DNA from: Desulfuromonadaceae bacterium
Lineage (GTDB): Bacteria; Desulfobacterota; Desulfuromonadia; Geobacterales; Pseudopelobacteraceae
Length of the DNA: 64,000 nt
Reading direction: 5' to 3'
NCBI GenBank assembly: GCA_028687585.1
Contig: JAQTZV010000005.1
Location: 1 to 64,000, forward strand
Shown here: positions 41,373 to 51,222 of the stretch, one piece after another
Layout of the letters: every line of letters begins with the position of its first letter
Numbering within the stretch: position 1 is the first letter of the stretch
Position numbers and translations under genes: made by a program
Notes under the pieces: model-generated
Databases searched by the model: none
Told to the model about the DNA's origin: nothing
The model's input: the letters and a program-made list of their open reading frames with translations, nothing else

Positions 41373-43052
41373 CTAGAACTTCTCAAACTCGTCGTCCAGA
41401 TGATCCGGACCGGCCTGACCGAGCTGCAGATGAACGCCGCCACCAGCCTGCTTTGCCGGTTTTGCCGCTGCCCCTTTGGCGTGTGCAATCTGAACCTTAT
41501 GCGCCGGTTTGCGGGCAGTGGCGACAGACGCTGCACGCCGCCCCGCATTACCGATGTCGAAGAAACTGATGGATTGCTGCAACTGCTCTGCTTGACTCGA
41601 GAGCTCTTCCGAGGTGGAAGCCATCTCTTCAGACGCGGAAGCGTTCTGCTGGATGACCTGATCGAGCTGCTGAATGGCCTTGTTGATCTGCTCTGCGCCG
41701 GTGTCCTGCTCCTTGCTGGAGGCGGTGATCTCCTGTACAAGTTCGGCAGTGCGCTGAATATCCGGCACCATTTTGGTCAGCATCTCGCCCGCCTGTTCGG
41801 CAATAGCCACGCTGCGGGAGGAAAGGCTGGAAATTTCGCCGGCTGCTGATTGACTGCGCTCGGCAAGTTTACGTACTTCCGAGGCAACCACAGCGAAACC
41901 TTTGCCATGTTCACCGGCGCGGGCTGCTTCAATGGCGGCGTTCAGGGCCAACAGGTTGGTCTGACGGGATATTTCTTCAATAATGCTGATCTTGGTGGCT
42001 ATTTCCTTCATGGCGGCAACAGTCTCAACAACCGCTTTGCCGCCATCTTTGGCATCGACGGAACTCTTGATGGAGATTTTCTCCGTCTGCATGGCGTTAT
42101 CGGTATTCTGGCGGATGCTTGAGGCCATCTCTTCCATGGATGAGGAAATCTCCTCAGCCGAAGCGGCCTGTTCGGTGGCCCCCTGGGACATCTGCTGGGC
42201 GGTGGAGGAAAGCTCCTGACTTCCGGAAGCAACGTTATCGGATGCGGCCATGACTTCACCGACGATGCTGCTCAGCTTGGCTACCATATCATTAAGAGCT
42301 GTGGCCAACTGGCCGATTTCATCCTTTTGATCAAGATCTATCTTCTGGGTCAAGTCACCGGCAGCCACCGCCTGGGCAAAGACCACTCCCTTACGCAACG
42401 GGTTACTGATGATGTTGGAAATGATGAAACCGAACAGGATAGCAATAAGCGCACCACCTATGGCAAATCCTATCATCAGACGTGAAGCGCTATTAGCGAT
42501 AACCGTGTTGTTGTCAGAAATCGCTTTGGCGTCTTTGAGTTTGGCATCCATCAACGCTTCGATAGCAGTCTGCTCATCACGGGAGGCCTTGGCTCCGTCT
42601 CCCTTCATCAGAGCATACGCTTCGCCTGTCTTGCTTTCCATGGCGAGCAAGACCATTTTGTTAATCATGGGACCATACACTTCACGGGTTTTACTAAAAT
42701 CCGCAAACAGTTTTTTCATTCCTTCGCCCATGATCCCTTTTTCATACGCGGCAGCCGCTTCATCAAGTTGTTTGCGTAAATCGGTAATCCGCCCTGCATA
42801 TTTTTTCTTTTCCTCCAAATCTGTAGCAGCAATAATATCGCGAATATTTACCCTGATGCGTTGAAATGAAATGGAAAAATCTGCCAACTGACCGATAGGA
42901 ACGGTTCCCTTTTCGTAAAGCATGGTATCGGCGGTTGAAATTTGGTTAAGCTTAGTGACACCGACATAGCCGATGATGCCGGCTAATAGAGCAACAACGA
43001 TAAACGCGGATAAAAGTTTCACACTGATTTTAAGATTGTAATACCAACTCAT
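41373..43052 (-). CDS. Methyl-accepting chemotaxis protein (4HB sensor)
   Basis: A 559-residue receptor. Membrane helix 1 is at about 11-31, a four-helix-bundle periplasmic sensor at about 35-190, and helix 2 at about 192-215. HAMP and the signalling hairpin follow, with the tip [23 protein letters not shown] flexible linker leads to the C-terminal EFEKF, which fits the CheR tether pentapeptide. GGGAGG precedes the ATG. It follows cheW by 42 bases and is probably the main receptor of this array. Its ligand is unknown. Confidence 0.95.
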   Translation of the reverse strand: MSWYYNLKISVKLLSAFIVVALLAGIIGYVGVTKLNQISTADTMLYEKGTVPIGQLADFSISFQRIRVNIRDIIAATDLEEKKKYAGRITDLRKQLDEAAAAYEKGIMGEGMKKLFADFSKTREVYGPMINKMVLLAMESKTGEAYALMKGDGAKASRDEQTAIEALMDAKLKDAKAISDNNTVIANSASRLMIGFAIGGALIAILFGFIISNIISNPLRKGVVFAQAVAAGDLTQKIDLDQKDEIGQLATALNDMVAKLSSIVGEVMAASDNVASGSQELSSTAQQMSQGATEQAASAEEISSSMEEMASSIRQNTDNAMQTEKISIKSSVDAKDGGKAVVETVAAMKEIATKISIIEEISRQTNLLALNAAIEAARAGEHGKGFAVVASEVRKLAERSQSAAGEISSLSSRSVAIAEQAGEMLTKMVPDIQRTAELVQEITASSKEQDTGAEQINKAIQQLDQVIQQNASASEEMASTSEELSSQAEQLQQSISFFDIGNAGRRAASVATARKPAHKVQIAHAKGAAAKPAKQAGGGVHLQLGQAGPDHLDDEFEKF

Positions 43053-43094
43053 TGTAACGTCCTCCCGTACATGGATTTTTATTTCTACGCCATT

Positions 43095-43577
43095 TTAGAC
43101 CGTCTGTCCGCCGGTTACCGCTTCCAGTTCTGCACCGGAAAAAATTTTGTCAATATCAAGAATCATGACAAAGCGGCTGTCATGCTTGCCCATCCCCTTG
43201 ATAAAATCGGTGTTCAGGTGGGTACCGATATGCGGAGCCGCCTCGATCTGCTGCGGCTCCATCTCGATGACTTCCTGCACCGAATCGGCAAGGGAGCCAA
43301 GCACGATCGTTTCGCCATCCATGTTCACTTCAACCACAATGATGCAGGTGTTGACAGTGCGCTCAGTCTCGCTCATGCCGAACTTGAGCCGCAGGTCAAT
43401 CACCGGCACAACACTGCCGCGCAGATTGATGACCCCGCGCATGAAATCAGGCGTCTGCGGAACTTTGGTGATGCTGGTGATCTCCAAAATTTCACGGACT
43501 CTCCCGACATCAACCGCGAACACTTCATCGGACAGGTTGAACGTCAGGTACTGGGTTGTTTCAATACTCTCTGCCAT
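43095..43577 (-). CDS. cheW: CheW coupling protein
   Basis: A 160-residue adaptor linking receptors to CheA. VPQTPDFMRGVINLRGSVVPVIDLR is the conserved core. It is the first gene of the chemosensory run. The 235-base gap upstream has no recognised sigma-70 or sigma-54 promoter; it holds the palindromic sites at 43764-43804. Confidence 0.95.
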   Translation of the reverse strand: MAESIETTQYLTFNLSDEVFAVDVGRVREILEITSITKVPQTPDFMRGVINLRGSVVPVIDLRLKFGMSETERTVNTCIIVVEVNMDGETIVLGSLADSVQEVIEMEPQQIEAAPHIGTHLNTDFIKGMGKHDSRFVMILDIDKIFSGAELEAVTGGQTV

Positions 43578-43763
43578 GCTTTGTCTCCTCCCTTTCTGGC
43601 GTTAAAATAACATTAGTTATTTTTTGTTTACAGCAAGTGTGCCAAATGAGGGGCAAGAGGCAAGAATTTGGGGACAAGGGTTGTTTTGTAAGGGGTTCTG
43701 AGACTGCAAACGGAATAGTACCTGGGGGAAGATGCCGGGAGAGTGTATCAATTAATTCATTTT

Positions 43764-43804
43764 TATGTTACATGTTACGCAATACCATGTAACATATGTT
43801 ACAT
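43764..43804. promoter_or_regulatory. Cluster of ATGTTACAT/ATGTAACAT palindromic sites
   Basis: Three half-site repeats in 41 bases. An 11-bp perfect inverted repeat (43764-43774 with 43786-43796) overlaps an 18-bp perfect palindrome, ATGTAACATATGTTACAT (43787-43804). It lies about 190 bases upstream of cheW and nine bases beyond the fapA stop. The design suggests an operator for a dimeric regulator; the factor is unknown. It lacks the GC-rich stem of a terminator. Confidence 0.5.
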
Positions 43805-43812
43805 TTTTACGA

Positions 43813-45246
43813 TTAGCGCAACGACATTTTCTGCTCACGGACAAACGCATGCTCAATATCTACCGCTTTGACGTCGAGATTGGTCATGGAGAGAAAACGG
43901 ATACCTCCGTCAATGGTGTTCTCAATAGCACTATGCGGGCCATCTTTCTGCTCTGTAATTGTTTCCGTGGCACTGCCGACCGTCAACTGAACATTTTCAT
44001 ACAGCACCGCCTTTGCATTGATCTTGGCGTTGGCGCGAGCATCAGATTTATTCCTGATAGCCATGATACTGTCGCTCAGGGAGGCTATTGTCTTGCGTAT
44101 CTCGGTGATTTCAGAGAGTGACTGGGTCTCTTTCAATTTATTCTGCGTTTCAGTCAGCGCGGCATACAACTGTTCCAGCAGTTCAATATCGTGATAATCG
44201 ACCCCGGCGTACAGCCTGGTGTGCTGAGAGGATGCCGAGCCGAGTTTTTTTGCCTCAATGCCGCCTTGCGCAATGCACAAGCCACCGGTGATGGCACCCT
44301 TGTCAACAACGACACGGCCGAGGGCTCTGATGGTACAGTTATGTATCTCGACTCCTACGAGTACATCACCGGCACATTCAACGGTAGCATCGTGGATAAA
44401 ATTGGCCCGCAGTGTCCCACCGCAGACAATGGTGCCCTTCTCCTGGCCATCCATACCGCAAAAGGTGATGTCACCTTCACTGACAATAGCACAAACACCG
44501 ATATTCCCGGATACCGTCAGCCCTTTTGTTGCCGTAACGTCAAAATTATCAAGGATGTCGCCACGCACCTCGACAACACCGCTGAAATTGATTGCACCTA
44601 CCCTGAAGTTGACATCTCCCTTGACAATATACTGTTCCTCAACTGAGACTTCTCCCGCAGTTTGGCAGAAGCGGCCGGTTGCAGAAGCTATCAGGAGCGA
44701 GCCATCATCTTCAACGTGAATATTTTTTCCAATGGCCACTTTCAACGGTTTTCCAGGTTGGGCAGGAATAGGCAAACCCATAATATTTCTGCCCGGAATA
44801 CCCGGTTCAGCAGGAATAATGCGACCAATTTCATCGCCGCTGGATATGTTAATAAATGATTGCACAATGTGCATGTCAACTTCCGTTACGTTATCATCAC
44901 CACTCTGGATTGCGGTTGACGGTACCACGGCAAGCGAGAGGTATTCATCTGTGCCGGCCACCGGAGCTGTTCCGGAAGCCAGCAGCACATCGATCTGCTG
45001 CTGGCCGACGGCAACCTTGGCAATAAAATCATCAAAGGCTTTTTGATCCAATCCTTCACGAACGTTGTACTGTTTCAGATAGGCCGTCAGTTCATCACGG
45101 GTCATCATGGAGCCCTGCTCATGCGGGACATAACTGCAGCGGCACTCCAGACAATTATCCGGAATTTTAACGTACAGACTGTAACCCAGTTTCTTAACTT
45201 CACTACCGCCAATTGCCGGTTCGATCGCAGCGTGCTGATCAGACAT
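43813..45246 (-). CDS. FapA-family (DUF342) polymer-forming-like protein
   Basis: A 477-residue protein from the ATG at 45246 (AGGGGGGACATT upstream). The middle (about 150-340) is a right-handed beta-helix-like stretch with DGSLLIASATGRF, VKGDVNFRVGAINFSG, and VVVDKGAITGG, typical of FapA. A coiled coil of about 50 residues follows, then a small C-terminal domain. FapA homologues occur in flagellar and chemotaxis regions, with a role in positioning of polar structures reported for some. The molecular role here is not known. Confidence 0.85.
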   Translation of the reverse strand: MSDQHAAIEPAIGGSEVKKLGYSLYVKIPDNCLECRCSYVPHEQGSMMTRDELTAYLKQYNVREGLDQKAFDDFIAKVAVGQQQIDVLLASGTAPVAGTDEYLSLAVVPSTAIQSGDDNVTEVDMHIVQSFINISSGDEIGRIIPAEPGIPGRNIMGLPIPAQPGKPLKVAIGKNIHVEDDGSLLIASATGRFCQTAGEVSVEEQYIVKGDVNFRVGAINFSGVVEVRGDILDNFDVTATKGLTVSGNIGVCAIVSEGDITFCGMDGQEKGTIVCGGTLRANFIHDATVECAGDVLVGVEIHNCTIRALGRVVVDKGAITGGLCIAQGGIEAKKLGSASSQHTRLYAGVDYHDIELLEQLYAALTETQNKLKETQSLSEITEIRKTIASLSDSIMAIRNKSDARANAKINAKAVLYENVQLTVGSATETITEQKDGPHSAIENTIDGGIRFLSMTNLDVKAVDIEHAFVREQKMSLR

Positions 45247-45301
45247 AATGTCCCCCCTTTTACGTAACAGGCGTGCGCTTTCTTTAAGGCTACTGCAAAT
45301 C

Positions 45302-45328
45302 TTATCGGATGTTCTCCGCATTAGTTAA
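45302..45328 (-). promoter_or_regulatory. Possible sigma-28 (FliA) promoter for fapA
   Basis: The minus strand reads TTAACTAA, 11 bases, TCCGATAA. The -10 box differs from GCCGATAA by one base and the spacing is exact; the -35 (TTAA for TAAA) is weaker. A start near 45294 gives a leader of about 48 nt. No flagellar genes lie in the window. Confidence 0.4.
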
Positions 45329-45373
45329 ATCAGGGCACGTGTAACGCAACTATCGTGCTATGTAGTTTTATGG

Positions 45374-47089
45374 CTACTCCCCTGCGCCCATCTGCCGATA
45401 GAGAGTCATGCGGCTGATCCCGAGCATTTTTGCAGCACGAGCCTTGTTGCCGCGTGATGCTGCAAGCGCTTCCGCAATGGATAGTTTTGTGCCGGAAGGG
45501 AATTGGGGCGGGAAAGAATTCTTCACAGAGTCACCGGGAAACTGCATGGTGACGAAAAGGTCTTGCGGCAGGTCACAGCGCGCAATAATGGTAGTTTTAC
45601 AGAGAATACAGGCATGTTCGATGGCATGTTCAAGTTCACGGACATTGCCGGGCCAATTATGGGATTTCAGGTGCAACATAACGTCATCTGATACGGCAGA
45701 TATTGATCGGGAGAACTTGCTGTTGAAATGGGCTATAAAGTGGGCGACAAGAGGCTCAAGATCGTCACGTCGCTCCCGCAATGGCGGCAAATCGAGGCGC
45801 ACGACATTCAGACGATAATAGAGGTCCTGCCGGAAAGCTCCCTGGCTGACCTTCTCCGCCAGACTCTGATTTGTCGCGGCAACGATCCGTACATCGACCT
45901 TGGTTGAAGACGACTCCCCTACCCGTTCAAATTCACTTTCCTGCAGTACCCGCAGCAGCCGCATCTGGATTGCCGGTGAGATGTCGCCGATTTCATCCAG
46001 AAAGAGCGTGCCGCCGTGCGCTTTCTGAAAGCGGCCCATTTTGTCGGCAATCGCACCGGTAAAGGCTCCGCGCACATGACCAAACAGCTCGCTTTCCAGA
46101 AGATGCTCAGACAGCGCCGAACAGTTTACCTTCACAAACGGCTTTTTTCCCCGGCTGCCGCTTTCATGCAACGCCGCAGCAACCAGCTCTTTTCCGGTGC
46201 CGCTTTCGCCGCTGATCAGAACAGTAGCAGGAACATTGGCCAGTGACTCTATCATGCTGAAGACCCGCTGCATCGGAAGCGAGAAGCCGATAAGATCATG
46301 AAATTTACCCCGTTTCCGGAGTGACCGTTCCAGCTCCACCAACTCCGTTTCATCGCGGATGACGGCAACAGCCCCGCTGACTGAGCCATCTGATTCGGTT
46401 ACCGGCGTTGCGGTCACCGTGACAATGCGAGTTTTTCCGGACGCAGGACGACATTCGATTCGTTTCAGCACAGAGGGGACAGTACTGCCAAGCGTCTCCT
46501 GCAGAGCATCCCGGCATACCCCGCTACATCCCAGCGATATTTCAGCTGCATTTTTTCCAATAAGCTCACGGCGATATCCGCAGATGTGCTCTGCCATGAT
46601 ATTATACTGCGCCAGGCGACCATCCTGATCGATCATGACGATACTGTCGGTAACCGTCCGGAATATTGCATCAAGGTTGGCTCGGTGGCGCTCCCGCTCA
46701 TCATGTAATTTTTTTACGCTTAGCGCATGACGGGTGACTGCGATCAAGGTTTCAAAACGCACCGGTTTGGTAATATAATCAAAGGCACCCAGTCGCACCG
46801 CCTCTGCCGCAGATTCTACCTGCGGACAACCGGTGAACATAACAACTTGTGTAGCCGGAGCGGACGCTTTTATATCACGCAACAGATCAATCCCGCTCTC
46901 GTCGGCAAGCATGATATCGATAAAGGCCAAATCGAAGAGCGCATTCTGAACCAGTTCTCGTGCATCATCAAGACAGGGAGCGACTTTAACGTGATACCCC
47001 TCTTTTTCAAGAAGCTTACTCAGGGTAAAACAGATTCCAACATCATCATCAACAAGCAGTATGTGGTGGTGCGGTTGCGGTATCAACAC
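45374..47089 (-). CDS. PAS-containing NtrC-family sigma-54 response regulator
   Basis: A 571-residue activator. The receiver has Asp58 in LAFIDIMLADES. A PAS domain (about 135-250) contains LAQYNIMAEHICGYRRELIG, then comes the AAA+ domain with Walker A GESGTGKE, intact GAFTGA, and Walker [14 protein letters not shown]. The Fis-type helix-turn-helix has NKARAAKMLGISRMTL. A PAS between receiver and AAA+ suggests a second, small-molecule or redox input. The start is GTG (GAGGTCGC upstream). No partner kinase is adjacent, though the chemosensory kinases lie downstream. Targets are unknown. Confidence 0.9.
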   Translation of the reverse strand: MLIPQPHHHILLVDDDVGICFTLSKLLEKEGYHVKVAPCLDDARELVQNALFDLAFIDIMLADESGIDLLRDIKASAPATQVVMFTGCPQVESAAEAVRLGAFDYITKPVRFETLIAVTRHALSVKKLHDERERHRANLDAIFRTVTDSIVMIDQDGRLAQYNIMAEHICGYRRELIGKNAAEISLGCSGVCRDALQETLGSTVPSVLKRIECRPASGKTRIVTVTATPVTESDGSVSGAVAVIRDETELVELERSLRKRGKFHDLIGFSLPMQRVFSMIESLANVPATVLISGESGTGKELVAAALHESGSRGKKPFVKVNCSALSEHLLESELFGHVRGAFTGAIADKMGRFQKAHGGTLFLDEIGDISPAIQMRLLRVLQESEFERVGESSSTKVDVRIVAATNQSLAEKVSQGAFRQDLYYRLNVVRLDLPPLRERRDDLEPLVAHFIAHFNSKFSRSISAVSDDVMLHLKSHNWPGNVRELEHAIEHACILCKTTIIARCDLPQDLFVTMQFPGDSVKNSFPPQFPSGTKLSIAEALAASRGNKARAAKMLGISRMTLYRQMGAGE

Positions 47090-47178
47090 AGAAGCGACCT
47101 CGTCAGATATTTGTGCCGCACCCCATCGGACGAAGTGGACGAATTTTTTTTACGTATATTTGGGGAATATAATACATA

Positions 47179-47193
47179 TTGTGCTCTGCACAA
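47179..47193. promoter_or_regulatory. Inverted repeat TTGTGC-TCT-GCACAA in a divergent gap
   Basis: A perfect 6+6 palindrome with a 3-base centre lies between the sigma-54 regulator (minus) and the deaminase gene (plus). It is about 45 bases upstream of a putative -35 box. It could be an operator for either side; the factor is not known. Confidence 0.35.
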
Positions 47194-47223
47194 AGAAATT
47201 ATATTGAAAAAATGGGATCAATA

Positions 47224-47252
47224 TTGACCTGACAACCAGAGTAAGATACTTT
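47224..47252 (+). promoter_or_regulatory. Possible sigma-70 promoter for the deaminase-nrdR-rib operon
   Basis: TTGACC, a 17-base spacer, and TACTTT, which is a good -35 with a weak -10. Transcription would begin near 47259, about 33 bases before the ATG at 47292. Confidence 0.4.
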
Positions 47253-47291
47253 ACCATTCAGATTATCTATCAGAAGGGAAGTTCTCCATAT

Positions 47292-47759
47292 ATGCAGCGC
47301 CCATCCTGGGATCAATATTTTATGGACATCACGCACCTCGTGGCGACCAGATCCTCCTGTTTACGTCGACAAGTAGGAGCGGTTCTGGTCAAGGATCGCA
47401 ATATTCTTGCCACCGGATATAACGGTGTCCCTACCGGGATTACTCATTGCGAGGCGGTCGGCTGCCTGCGCGAGCGGCTTAACGTTCCATCCGGTGAGCG
47501 CCATGAACTCTGCCGCGGGCTTCACGCCGAGCAGAACGCCATCATACAGGCCGCCAAGCATGGCACCAACATCAACGGCGCGACACTGTACTGCACCACC
47601 ATGCCCTGCATCATCTGTACAAAAATGATTATCAATGCCGGGATATCCAGAGTTCTCTACGGAGAGGGATATGCGGATGAACTGGCTCAAGAAATGATCA
47701 TCGAAAGCGGTGTCACCATCAGCCACTTTGCCCCTGAAAGTGGGGAGCAGCTTCCATGA
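47292..47759 (+). CDS. Deoxycytidylate (dCMP) deaminase family protein
   Basis: A 155-residue zinc deaminase. [11 protein letters not shown] provides the zinc His and catalytic Glu, and [13 protein letters not shown] the two Cys. Ser-Arg-rich [15 protein letters not shown] at the start is typical of the ComEB/dCMP deaminase group, which makes dUMP for thymidylate synthesis. It overlaps nrdR by four bases (ATGA), which links it to deoxynucleotide supply. Confidence 0.9.
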   Translation: MQRPSWDQYFMDITHLVATRSSCLRRQVGAVLVKDRNILATGYNGVPTGITHCEAVGCLRERLNVPSGERHELCRGLHAEQNAIIQAAKHGTNINGATLYCTTMPCIICTKMIINAGISRVLYGEGYADELAQEMIIESGVTISHFAPESGEQLP

Positions 47760-48208
47760 AATGTCCTTTCTGCAACAATCTTGACAGCAAGGTTGTCGAC
47801 TCTCGACCCGACAAGGGTGGTTCGGCCATCCGGCGCCGACGCGAATGCGAGCAGTGCGGCAAACGATTTACCACCTATGAACGAATTGAGGAGATGCTGC
47901 CGCAGGTGTGCAAAAAGGACGGGCGACGCGAACCGTTCGATCGCTTCAAAATAATTAGCGGCATCGTCAAAGCCTGCGAAAAACGTCCTATCTCCAAGAG
48001 CGACATCGAACTGCTGGTTGACCGCCTGGAAACACGTCTACAGGAATCAACGGAACGGGAAATTTCAACCACCACCATTGGTGAATGGGTTATGAAGGAG
48101 CTGCACGGTATGGATGAGGTAGCGTACGTCCGCTTTGCCTCAGTCTACCGGTCTTTCAGGGATATCAGTGAATTCATGCAGGAATTGCAGGAACTATTGA
48201 AGAAATAA
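47756..48208 (+). CDS. nrdR: Transcriptional repressor NrdR
   Basis: A 150-residue regulator of ribonucleotide reductase genes. The N-terminal zinc ribbon has CPFCNN and [13 protein letters not shown]. The ATP-cone follows with [14 protein letters not shown]. It senses ATP/dATP and represses nrd operons. No nrd genes or obvious NrdR boxes are in the window. Confidence 0.96.
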   Translation: MKCPFCNNLDSKVVDSRPDKGGSAIRRRRECEQCGKRFTTYERIEEMLPQVCKKDGRREPFDRFKIISGIVKACEKRPISKSDIELLVDRLETRLQESTEREISTTTIGEWVMKELHGMDEVAYVRFASVYRSFRDISEFMQELQELLKK

Positions 48209-48267
48209 GCGGCAAGTGGCAAAAAAGTCTTTTAATATTCCTTTACCTTTGACCAATAGAAGGATTT

Positions 48268-49371
48268 ATGACGTCTGACACGAAATTCATGAAACGCGCC
48301 CTGACTCTCGCCCGCAAGGGTATCGGAATGACGTCACCAAATCCGGCTGTCGGCTGTATTATTGTTAACAATGGTATGGTTGTCGGTGAAGGGTGGCACA
48401 AAAAAGCCGGCGGACCTCATGCAGAAGTTCACGCTCTCGAAATGGCCGGCGATGCTGCGCGAGATGCTGAAATATTTGTGACGCTGGAACCGTGCTGCCA
48501 CTCCGGCAAAACACCTCCATGCAGCGATGCGCTCATCAAAGCCGGTGTCAGACGAGTTGTCGCCGGAATGCGTGATCCCAATCCTCACGTGAATGGCGGC
48601 GGACTTTTGGCGCTGGAATCAGCCGGCATTACAACTTCGTGCGGGGTATTGGAAGAGGAGTGTCGTGCCATCAACCTGCCGTTCATAAAGTACGTAACAA
48701 CCGCTATGCCCTATGTAACCTACAAAAGCGCTATGACGCTGGACGGAAACATCGCCACCATCACCGGAGAGTCGCGCTGGGTAAGCTGCGAGAAATCCCG
48801 AAAACAGGTGCACCTGATGCGTTCACACATGGATGCCGTCATGGTTGGGGTCGACACGATTATCGCTGATAACCCCCAACTAACCGTACGACATGTCCGG
48901 GGAAAAGATCCGTTGCGGGTAATTGTGGATACCCGGCTGCGAACGCCCAAGAGCGTTACTATTCTTAACGGAGAGCTTTCAGCCAAGACCATCATCGCCA
49001 CTGCTGAAAGTAATACAGACGTACATCGCCCGTATCTTGAACAGGGCGCAACCATAGTTGTCTGCGATGAATATGACGGCCGTGTTTCCATGAAAGACCT
49101 GTTGCAGAAACTGGGGGAAATGGGTGTGCAATCCATTCTTCTCGAGGGGGGGAGCCATCTGGCAGGAAACATGCTGCAGCAGGGCTTGATTGATGAACTG
49201 GTTTTTTTCGTGGCACCAAAAATAATCGGTAGCAACGGCTTTGCTCCGTTTACCCTGCAGGGGATCACCAGCATGGCCCACGCAATTAAACTGAACTTCA
49301 CCGATATACGCCGCATCGGTTCAGACATTGTCGTAACCGCCCGTCCGGAGCCGTTATGTTCACCGGCCTGA
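48268..49371 (+). CDS. ribD: Bifunctional riboflavin deaminase/reductase RibD
   Basis: A 367-residue enzyme. The N-terminal deaminase has HAEVHALEMAG and the two zinc Cys in PCCHSGKTPPCSDA. The C-terminal reductase (from about 150) has MTLDGNIAT and ILLEGGSHLAG. It carries out the second and third steps of riboflavin synthesis. No FMN riboswitch is visible in the 59 bases upstream. It overlaps ribE by 16 bases. Confidence 0.96.
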   Translation: MTSDTKFMKRALTLARKGIGMTSPNPAVGCIIVNNGMVVGEGWHKKAGGPHAEVHALEMAGDAARDAEIFVTLEPCCHSGKTPPCSDALIKAGVRRVVAGMRDPNPHVNGGGLLALESAGITTSCGVLEEECRAINLPFIKYVTTAMPYVTYKSAMTLDGNIATITGESRWVSCEKSRKQVHLMRSHMDAVMVGVDTIIADNPQLTVRHVRGKDPLRVIVDTRLRTPKSVTILNGELSAKTIIATAESNTDVHRPYLEQGATIVVCDEYDGRVSMKDLLQKLGEMGVQSILLEGGSHLAGNMLQQGLIDELVFFVAPKIIGSNGFAPFTLQGITSMAHAIKLNFTDIRRIGSDIVVTARPEPLCSPA

Positions 49372-49997
49372 TCGAAACCATCGGCAGAGTAACGACCTGT
49401 GAAAGACGTGGGGCGGCAGCACTTTTGGCCGTAACCAGCACCCTGCCGACATCAGAAATTGCCGTCGGTGATTCAGTGGCCGTCAACGGCGCCTGCCTGA
49501 CGGTGACTGCAACGCGTGAAGCCGTGCTGACGTTTGATGTTTCGCCGGAGTCGCTGTCCACCACCACTCTTGGCAGCCTGCGGAGCGGCCAAAGCGTCAA
49601 CCTTGAGCGCGCTTTGCGACTTGGTGACAGAATGGGCGGACACATTGTAACCGGCCATATAGATTGTATCGGGAGACTCACCAGGATGAGTGAGACATCC
49701 GGCAATCGGGTCCTTGAATTCACTTTGTCGTCTGACTATGCCCGCTATCTGATACGCAAAGGCTCGGTTGCAATCAACGGTATCAGTCTTACTGTCAACA
49801 ACGTCACAACGGACGGTTTCTCCGTCAACATAATCCCCCTTACCCAGACAGCAACGACCCTTGACAGGTTGAAGGTTGGGGACGAGGTCAACATTGAGAC
49901 TGATATAATAGGGAAATATGTGGAGCGACTGACGTCTCCCTGGAAATCCGGTAGCAGTTTGAGCATAAAAACACTGGCAGAAAATGGCTTTATTTAA
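49356..49997 (+). CDS. ribE: Riboflavin synthase, alpha subunit
   Basis: A 213-residue enzyme with two similar lumazine-binding halves: [10 protein letters not shown] with VNGACLTVT in the first and [14 protein letters not shown] with INGISLTVN in the second. It dismutates two lumazine molecules to riboflavin. Its stop precedes the ribBA ATG by 19 bases. Confidence 0.95.
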   Translation: MFTGLIETIGRVTTCERRGAAALLAVTSTLPTSEIAVGDSVAVNGACLTVTATREAVLTFDVSPESLSTTTLGSLRSGQSVNLERALRLGDRMGGHIVTGHIDCIGRLTRMSETSGNRVLEFTLSSDYARYLIRKGSVAINGISLTVNNVTTDGFSVNIIPLTQTATTLDRLKVGDEVNIETDIIGKYVERLTSPWKSGSSLSIKTLAENGFI

Positions 49998-50016
49998 AAA
50001 CAAGAGAGGATCAAAC

Positions 50017-51222
50017 ATGTCTGTATCAACTATTGAAGAAGCAATCGAAGACATCAAACAGGGAAAAATGGTCATTCTTGTTGATGATGAAGATCGTGAA
50101 AATGAGGGAGATCTGACTCTGGCGGCAGAGGCAGCCACACCGGAAAATATCAATTTCATGGCCAAGTACGGTCGCGGCCTGATCTGCCTTACTCTGACGC
50201 CGGAAAAATGCGATGAATTGGGATTGCGGCCGATGGTGCGCGACAACACATCCCCCTTTGAAACAGCATTCACCGTATCGATCGAGGCAAAGCACGGCGT
50301 TACCACCGGCATTTCGGCAGCTGATCGGGCCCTCACAATTGTAACCGCTGTCGCCGATGGCGCCAGCGCCAAAGACCTGGTCAGTCCCGGCCATATTTTC
50401 CCGCTCAGATCACGAAAGGGTGGCGTGCTCGTACGTCTCGGCCAGACTGAAGGTTCTGTCGACCTGGCTCGCCTTGCCGGCCTGAAACCGGCCGGAGTCA
50501 TCTGTGAGATAATGAATGACGACGGCACAATGGCCCGCATGCCTGAACTGAAAGTATTCGCGAAAGAGCATAATATAAAAATATGCACTATTGCCGATCT
50601 GGTAGCCTACCGTCTGAAAAATGAGCGTCTGGTACGCACGGTTGCAGAAGCGCACCTCCCCTCCTCTTTTGGCGGAGAATGGCGCGCTATCGGTTTTGAA
50701 AACGATATCGACAAACTTGAACATATCGCTCTGGTAAAAGGTGAACTGAAGAAAGATCAGCCGATCCTGGTCCGTGTTCACTCTGAATGTCTGACCGGGG
50801 ATGTTCTCGGGAGCCAGCGCTGCGACTGCGGTGAACAGCTGCATCATGCCATGATGCAGATTGCTGCAGAAGGGTGCGGAGTAATACTGTACATGCGCCA
50901 GGAAGGACGCGGCATCGGCCTGGTCAACAAGCTGAAAGCGTATGAATTGCAGGACAATGGCCGGGACACGGTGGAAGCGAATCTGGAGCTCGGTTTCAAG
51001 GCCGATCTGCGTGAATACGGTCTCGGCGCGCAAATCCTGCTGGCTCTCGGCATCACCAAGATTCGCCTGTTGACCAATAATCCAAAAAAGCTTGTCGGCC
51101 TGCAAGGCTATGGTATTGATATTGTTGAGCGGGTTTCAATTGAAGCGGAACCGACCGACACCAACCGCAGTTACCTTGAAACCAAGCGCGAAAAGATGGG
51201 ACATCTGTTGGGTAACCTGTAA
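50017..51222 (+). CDS. ribBA: Bifunctional DHBP synthase/GTP cyclohydrolase II
   Basis: A 401-residue fusion. The N-terminal dihydroxybutanone-phosphate synthase has [11 protein letters not shown]. The C-terminal GTP cyclohydrolase II has the zinc site [17 protein letters not shown] and RQEGRGIGL. The ATG at 50017 has AGAGAGG upstream; an in-frame ATG at 49984 lies inside ribE and lacks one. Both committing steps of riboflavin synthesis are covered. A ribH gene, often next in this operon, is not present. Confidence 0.96.
   Translation: MSVSTIEEAIEDIKQGKMVILVDDEDRENEGDLTLAAEAATPENINFMAKYGRGLICLTLTPEKCDELGLRPMVRDNTSPFETAFTVSIEAKHGVTTGISAADRALTIVTAVADGASAKDLVSPGHIFPLRSRKGGVLVRLGQTEGSVDLARLAGLKPAGVICEIMNDDGTMARMPELKVFAKEHNIKICTIADLVAYRLKNERLVRTVAEAHLPSSFGGEWRAIGFENDIDKLEHIALVKGELKKDQPILVRVHSECLTGDVLGSQRCDCGEQLHHAMMQIAAEGCGVILYMRQEGRGIGLVNKLKAYELQDNGRDTVEANLELGFKADLREYGLGAQILLALGITKIRLLTNNPKKLVGLQGYGIDIVERVSIEAEPTDTNRSYLETKREKMGHLLGNL

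Noticed and set aside
41234..41740. Minus-strand frame through the MITE-like element
   Set aside because: Most of it lies out of frame within the MCP gene, and its start region is the repeat itself.
43630..43660. TTGGCAC-ACTTGCT on the minus strand upstream of cheW as a sigma-54 promoter
   Set aside because: GG and GC are seven bases apart instead of ten, so it cannot be a normal -24/-12 element.
49473..50588. Long minus-strand open frame (371 codons) opposite ribE/ribBA
   Set aside because: Both plus-strand genes have clear catalytic motifs; the antisense frame has none.
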